Assembly (NCBI GenBank): GCA_018268255.1
Contig: JAFDWX010000001.1
Span: 248,001 to 312,000, forward strand
Direction: 5' to 3'
Origin: Armatimonadota bacterium
GTDB taxonomy: Bacteria; Armatimonadota; Fimbriimonadia; Fimbriimonadales; Fimbriimonadaceae
Length of the DNA: 64,000 nt
Shown: positions 60,320 to 64,000 of the stretch, piece after piece
How positions within the stretch are numbered: the stretch's first letter is position 1
How the letters are laid out: every line of letters starts with the position of its first letter
Translations under genes and position numbers: made by a program
Notes under the pieces: generated by a model
The model's input: the letters and a program-made list of their open reading frames with translations, nothing else
What the model was told of the DNA's origin: nothing
Databases searched by the model: none

Positions 60320-60955
60320 ATGCAAATGAAAAAACAGTTTTCTGGGTGGCTCGTCGCCGCCGTACTCTTGGGAATCATGGCGGGACTGGGCTTCCAAGGC
60401 TCGACCGAGAAGACGGGTGTCGTCGATCTCAATCGAGTGGTGTCTGACAGCGATATGGGAAAGAAGGCATCAAAGCAGATTCAAGATGCCTATGCAGTGC
60501 GAGATGGCCTGCTGACATTCGTTAGCACCTATATGCTGCTGACCACCGATCAAGCTGCAAAACTGCGCGACCTGACCTTGAAACCCACTCCGACCGAAGC
60601 GGATAAAAACGAAATCGACCGGATTAAGAAAGACGTGATGGACGCGGACAAAAAGCGCACCGAACTTCTGCAAAAGGCGACGCCCACAGAAGCGGAACGA
60701 CTCGCTCTCCAAGACTACGCAAACCGCTCAAAAACAATGTCGCAGACATTGGATCGTTGGCAGCAGGAATTCCAGTCCGAGTTGAGTCAGATGGAACAGA
60801 CCGTGCGCGAATCGACACTTGCCGCGGTGCGAACGACGCTTAAGGACATGGCCAAGCAGCAAGGGTACTCCGTGGTGTTAGAATCCACCGTTGCCCCGTA
60901 TGGCGCCAATGATCTCACCGAGGGGCTCATTAAAGCTTTGAATGCCAAAGGATAA
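60320..60955 (+). CDS. OmpH/Skp-family periplasmic chaperone
   Basis: The 211-residue protein has an N-terminal helix (WLVAAVLLGIMAGLGF) and then the OmpH pattern: a short beta strand (TGVVDLNRVVSDSDMGKKA), a long charged helical hairpin and a final strand (QQGYSVVLESTVAPYGANDLTEGLIKAL in pieces). Skp holds unfolded barrel proteins in the periplasm on the way to BamA. The central part contains twice the segment TPTEA-x-(K/R) (PTEADKNE and PTEAERLA), possibly from a small duplication. The gene is 26 bases after bamA. Confidence 0.85.
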   Translation: MQMKKQFSGWLVAAVLLGIMAGLGFQGSTEKTGVVDLNRVVSDSDMGKKASKQIQDAYAVRDGLLTFVSTYMLLTTDQAAKLRDLTLKPTPTEADKNEIDRIKKDVMDADKKRTELLQKATPTEAERLALQDYANRSKTMSQTLDRWQQEFQSELSQMEQTVRESTLAAVRTTLKDMAKQQGYSVVLESTVAPYGANDLTEGLIKALNAKG

Positions 60956-61937
60956 GTCTCACCTGGGCCTGGCGATCGTCGGTTTCGCAGTTGCAGCCGG
61001 GTGCACCAACCGTGCACCCAGAGTCTATGTTGACCTGGGCGCCGTTCCGAACCAGATTCCGGGAACGAATCGACTAACAGCTCTTGGATCGGCTATTGGG
61101 GCCCAGGTGGGAGCCGAAGCGATCTCAATGGCTCCCGTGACGGTGAGCCTCGAGTCGGCCCCGGCAACACCCTCGATACCCCAACCGAATTCCGCTCCAA
61201 AACAAAGCCGGAGTCAGATACGGAAACTGGTGAGACTCGTCGCCGACGCTCCACTCAGGGCGCTTGAGATCGAGGAGGAGAACGCCATCGAGGCCGCTCG
61301 TCGGCGCTACTTCGGGCAACGCGAACAAATGCTTGCCACACTAATGCCGGATTTCCAGCGAATCGCCGATAGGCGTTTCTGGCCCATGGTCAGACTGACA
61401 AACTTGGTTGGATTTCCGGATCCCGGTGGAGAGACCCGATTTGGAAACGATCCGATCCCGCTGTATCCACCCAACGAACCTGAGAAGTATCGTCTGGCGA
61501 TCGCCGATGCCGATGCCGAGTGGCGTTCGGCTTTTCTGCGGGCTCAGGGCCAGTGGGAACTGAAGTTCGAGGGGGAGTTGGCTCAGATCCGGTTGGAAAG
61601 AGCAATAAAGGAAGACGAAGCGCTCAAAGATGCGGAGAGAATTGTCAACCTCATCTTTGAACCAGCTGAAGTTAAGATGCCACAGCCGCTCCAAGCGGAA
61701 ATTTTGCCAAAAGTAGAAGGCAAAGCTGTCACGGCGAAGGTCACGCCCCTCAGGAGCGAAATGGTGCAGCCTCCTCTGCGACCACTGTCCCAAATTCGTG
61801 AGGGCCTTTCCAAGGGTGAGGAGGCCAAGCTATGGGCGAGCACTCACGGATACGAGCTATCCTCATCCAAGGCGGGCGCGCGTGATGCCACCGAGGAATT
61901 TTTGCGATGGAGAGTTCAAAACGGCATTGGACGCTAG
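60942..61937 (+). CDS. Predicted lipoprotein of unknown function in the bam-lpx cluster
   Basis: The 331-residue product has a lipoprotein-like signal (LAIVGFAVAAGC). The mature part has a disordered Pro/Ser stretch (~65-95), a long charged helical region (~95-245) rich in Glu, Arg and Ala, and a C-terminal tail. No family is recognised. It overlaps the Skp-like gene by 14 bases and lpxD by 31 bases, so it is firmly in the operon, where Skp and LpxD are usually adjacent. A role in outer-membrane biogenesis is a reasonable guess from position only. Confidence 0.75.
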   Translation: MPKDKSHLGLAIVGFAVAAGCTNRAPRVYVDLGAVPNQIPGTNRLTALGSAIGAQVGAEAISMAPVTVSLESAPATPSIPQPNSAPKQSRSQIRKLVRLVADAPLRALEIEEENAIEAARRRYFGQREQMLATLMPDFQRIADRRFWPMVRLTNLVGFPDPGGETRFGNDPIPLYPPNEPEKYRLAIADADAEWRSAFLRAQGQWELKFEGELAQIRLERAIKEDEALKDAERIVNLIFEPAEVKMPQPLQAEILPKVEGKAVTAKVTPLRSEMVQPPLRPLSQIREGLSKGEEAKLWASTHGYELSSSKAGARDATEEFLRWRVQNGIGR

Positions 61938-62941
61938 GGCAACTGGCTCAGAAGTTTGGGGCCGGGTTGACCGGTCCCGCTGAAGCGACAGTAACGACTC
62001 CCGTTGAGGCTGGCTCAAGGAATCCGCTAGGCATCACCTTCGCCGAAAGCGATCGCTACTACGATCTTGTCAGGGGATCGGGGGTTGGGGCAGTTTTGGT
62101 GCCGCGTGACGCACCAGAGCTGGATGTTCCTACTCTTAAGGTAGATCACCCCCGGCGCTCATTTGGCTATCTGCTGGCCGAATCTGTACGACCATTGCCG
62201 ATTAACGAGGGAATTCACCCCACAGCGGTGGTCGATCCGGAAGCCCACGTGGACCCTTCAGCCAGAATCGGCCCCTACGTGGTGGTTCAAAAAGGAGTCC
62301 AAATCGCGGAAGGCGTGACCATTCACCCGTTCAGTTTCATTGGCGAGGGCTCCGTAGTGGGTGCCCATTCTCTGATCTATCCACATGTGGTGCTCGTGCA
62401 GGATGTCAGCATCGGGGAGCATTGCACCATTTTTCCGGGAGCAATTCTCGGTGCCGATGGCTTTGGCTACACGTGGGCTGGAACTGGGTTTGCAAAGATC
62501 CCGCAAGTCGGCGCAGTGGACTTGGGCGACGGGGTCGATGTTGGGGCGTTGTCCACCATCGACCGAGCCACGTGTGGAGCTACGACGATTGGCACGGGTT
62601 CCAAAATCGATAACCTGGTGCAAGTCGCCCATAACGTAACTATCGGTGACCACACCGTCATCGCTGCGCAAGTGGGAATCGCAGGAAGTGCGAAGATCGG
62701 CTCGGGCGTGGTGATGGGCGGCCAAGCCTCGGTTCGGGATCATGTGGAGATTGCAGATCGAGTTACGATGGCGGGCCGTACAGGAGCAATGAACGACATC
62801 AGCGAGCCCGGAGAGTACTTCGGTCTACCCGCGCTGCCCATTCGAGAGACCATGCGCCACATGGCACTGATCAAACGCCTTCCGGAGATGGCCAACCGCC
62901 TCAAGGAACTTGAAAAGCGAATCCAGGAGTTGGAGTCGTGA
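61907..62941 (+). CDS. lpxD: UDP-3-O-acylglucosamine N-acyltransferase
   Basis: The 344-residue protein has the LpxD layout: N-terminal uridine-binding domain (WTLGQLAQKFGA), left-handed beta-helix of hexapeptide repeats (~105-300; HPTAVVDPEAHVDPSARIGPYVVV in part), the substrate loop ADGFGYTW, catalytic His in LVQVAHNVTIG (~240), and a C-terminal helix. LpxD adds the second acyl chain in lipid A synthesis. The ATG sits inside the end of the lipoprotein gene. Its stop overlaps lpxC by GTGA. Confidence 0.95.
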   Translation: MESSKRHWTLGQLAQKFGAGLTGPAEATVTTPVEAGSRNPLGITFAESDRYYDLVRGSGVGAVLVPRDAPELDVPTLKVDHPRRSFGYLLAESVRPLPINEGIHPTAVVDPEAHVDPSARIGPYVVVQKGVQIAEGVTIHPFSFIGEGSVVGAHSLIYPHVVLVQDVSIGEHCTIFPGAILGADGFGYTWAGTGFAKIPQVGAVDLGDGVDVGALSTIDRATCGATTIGTGSKIDNLVQVAHNVTIGDHTVIAAQVGIAGSAKIGSGVVMGGQASVRDHVEIADRVTMAGRTGAMNDISEPGEYFGLPALPIRETMRHMALIKRLPEMANRLKELEKRIQELES

Positions 62942-63750
62942 TCGAGTTCGTTCGGCAGACCCTTTCGCAGGATTTGGAGTTTGAGGGTAACGGATTGCAT
63001 TCGGGAGTGCCCGTCAAGGTGTGGGTGCGGCCCGGTGAGGATGGCATTTGGTTTCGTCATGGGCAAGAACGAGTCCAGGCTATTCCAGAAAACGTTTCGG
63101 ACACAACTCGTTGCACGCGTCTCGGATCCATAGCGACCATTGAGCACCTTATGAGTGCATTCGCTGGCGTGGGGATCACGGATGCAGAAATAGAGCTCAG
63201 CGAGCTGGAACTCCCCGCATTGGATGGTGCCTCATGGGTTTTCGCAACCGCTTTGGACGCTGTGCCCAAAGCTGAGCTTGGAACCGTTCAGCTGGAAGGT
63301 CTTTATGCTCGAGTCTACGAAAAGGAAGACTCTCACTCAATCGCAATCGCCCGGGGGGACGGCTGGTGGCGATACGAGTTCTTGACGGGAGACCGGTGGC
63401 CCGGATCTCAAGATTTTGAATTCCGTTGCAGTCCAGAGTCCTACATCGCTCAGATCGCGCCCGCCCGCACGTTCGGGTTCGAAGAAGAGCTACCGCAAAT
63501 AAAAGCAGCGGGACTGGCGAAAGGGCTCGACGAAACCAGTGCGCTTGTGCTGGGTCAGGAGGGGTATCTGAACACTCCGAAATTTGCGGACGAGCCTGTT
63601 CGCCACAAGCTTCTCGACCTCATCGGTGACCTTTACCTGGCTGGGATCCCGCCAACGCTTCTGAGCGTGGTTGCCGATCGAAGTGGCCACACGGCCAATG
63701 TGCGTGCGGCCAAAAAGCTCCGAGCCTCCGTTCGGGCCGTGAATGGCTAG
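62938..63750 (+). CDS. lpxC: UDP-3-O-acyl-N-acetylglucosamine deacetylase
   Basis: The 270-residue zinc enzyme starts with GTG in a 4-base overlap with lpxD. Zinc and catalytic motifs are in place: TIEHLMSAFAG (~67-77), DEPVRHKLLDLIGDL (~218) and DRSGHTANVRAA (~249). LpxC catalyses the committed step of lipid A synthesis. The order lpxD before lpxC and their coupling put two non-consecutive steps in one operon; lpxA and fabZ are not in the window. The 3' end overlaps the convergent YCII-type gene by four bases. Confidence 0.95.
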   Translation: MIEFVRQTLSQDLEFEGNGLHSGVPVKVWVRPGEDGIWFRHGQERVQAIPENVSDTTRCTRLGSIATIEHLMSAFAGVGITDAEIELSELELPALDGASWVFATALDAVPKAELGTVQLEGLYARVYEKEDSHSIAIARGDGWWRYEFLTGDRWPGSQDFEFRCSPESYIAQIAPARTFGFEEELPQIKAAGLAKGLDETSALVLGQEGYLNTPKFADEPVRHKLLDLIGDLYLAGIPPTLLSVVADRSGHTANVRAAKKLRASVRAVNG

Positions 63751-64000
63751 TGCAACTGTCGAACTTCGACCGGAGTGCGACACGCTAGGACGGCTTTGCG
63801 ACCCCATTCCAAAGCTTCGTCCATATCTTTAGCCTCAAGAATCCAAAAGCCTCCCACATGCTCCTTTGTCTGGAGATATGGCCCGTCGCTCACCGCAACC
63901 GTGCCGTCGGGATTGGCGCGCAGAGACTTTGCTGTTTGGGGCGCGTAGAGTCCGTTTGCGTAGAGTCGAATACCCTTCTCGATCATCTCTTCGTTCAGCG
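63747..64000 (-). CDS. YCII-family (DGPF-domain) protein, 5' end beyond the window
   Basis: At least 84 residues ending at 63747. The frame continues upstream through the right edge, so the N-terminus is missing. The visible part has the YCII/DGPF pattern: LNEEMIEKGIRLYANGL, VAVSDGPYLQTKEHVGGFWILEAKDMDEALEWGRKA and PVEVRQL at the end (given in pieces). In this family a His-Asp pair near the missing N-terminus is often important, so activity cannot be judged. Such genes often sit next to sigma factor genes, but the neighbour is outside the window. Confidence 0.85.
   Translation of the reverse strand, partial: LNEEMIEKGIRLYANGLYAPQTAKSLRANPDGTVAVSDGPYLQTKEHVGGFWILEAKDMDEALEWGRKAVLACRTPVEVRQLH

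Noticed and set aside
1-64000. tRNA, rRNA or CRISPR loci
   Set aside because: None could be recognised by eye; gaps are short and lack cloverleaf-like or regularly spaced repeat structure. A tRNAscan or CRISPR search would settle it.

Overview
The window looks like a chromosomal segment of an Armatimonadota bacterium, probably close to the Fimbriimonadia. This is an inference: prepilin-like proteins of the type seen here (FPVFA-x-AK after the hydrophobic helix, DGH near the end) are common in Armatimonadota and Planctomycetota. Lipid A and outer-membrane assembly genes (lpxD, lpxC, bamA, an OmpH/Skp protein) make it a diderm. A PEP-CTERM surface protein and a SigH-like sigma factor sit beside them. 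Genes are dense, often with 4-base start/stop overlaps, and many begin with GTG or TTG. I see no insertion sequence, prophage, CRISPR array, rRNA or tRNA.

Left part (1-18 kb): the end of a glycolate-oxidase-type Fe-S subunit, a J-domain/WD40 protein, a GAF/degenerate-GGDEF membrane protein, a TPR protein, a prepilin, a 3-methyladenine glycosylase, hflX, an S41 peptidase and an isolated rplA with its own terminator. A pyrimidine operon (pyrR-pyrB-pyrC) then runs into a lipoprotein and maf, followed by a TfoX-like gene and an overlapping pfkA/pfkB-type kinase pair.

Middle part (18-38.8 kb): a minus-strand run carries two tandem secreted paralogues, an esterase, ftsY, a photolyase-related protein without the usual Fe-S loop, an OsmC protein, a PhyH dioxygenase and a GH26 mannanase lipoprotein. 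Plus-strand ALDH7, GH1 beta-glucosidase and a 1135-residue GH18-like/CE4/GT2 fusion follow. A second OsmC protein, priA and a fused sugar-binding-protein/permease complete the block. Together GH26, GH1 and the fused transporter suggest use of plant-type polysaccharides.

Right part (38.8-64 kb): recA-recX-rny-ymdB-PKD protein, then a sigma factor, cdsA and an ABC ATPase. A perfect 16-bp parS site precedes valS. On the opposite strand lie recF, a DUF721 (DciA-like) gene and a ComEC split into two genes. The 247-bp gap upstream of recF holds several DnaA-box-like 9-mers beside an A+T-rich stretch. ParS, recF-DUF721 and this gap together suggest that the window lies near the chromosomal origin, although dnaA and dnaN are not here. 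The end of the window carries RDD and DUF58 genes, the PEP-CTERM protein and the envelope cluster bamA-skp-lipoprotein-lpxD-lpxC.

The observations most worth checking are the parS/oriC-like neighbourhood, the binding-protein/permease fusion lacking partner genes, the triple-domain glycan enzyme, the split ComEC, the recently homogenised tandem paralogues, and a dispersed hairpin element found twice between genes.
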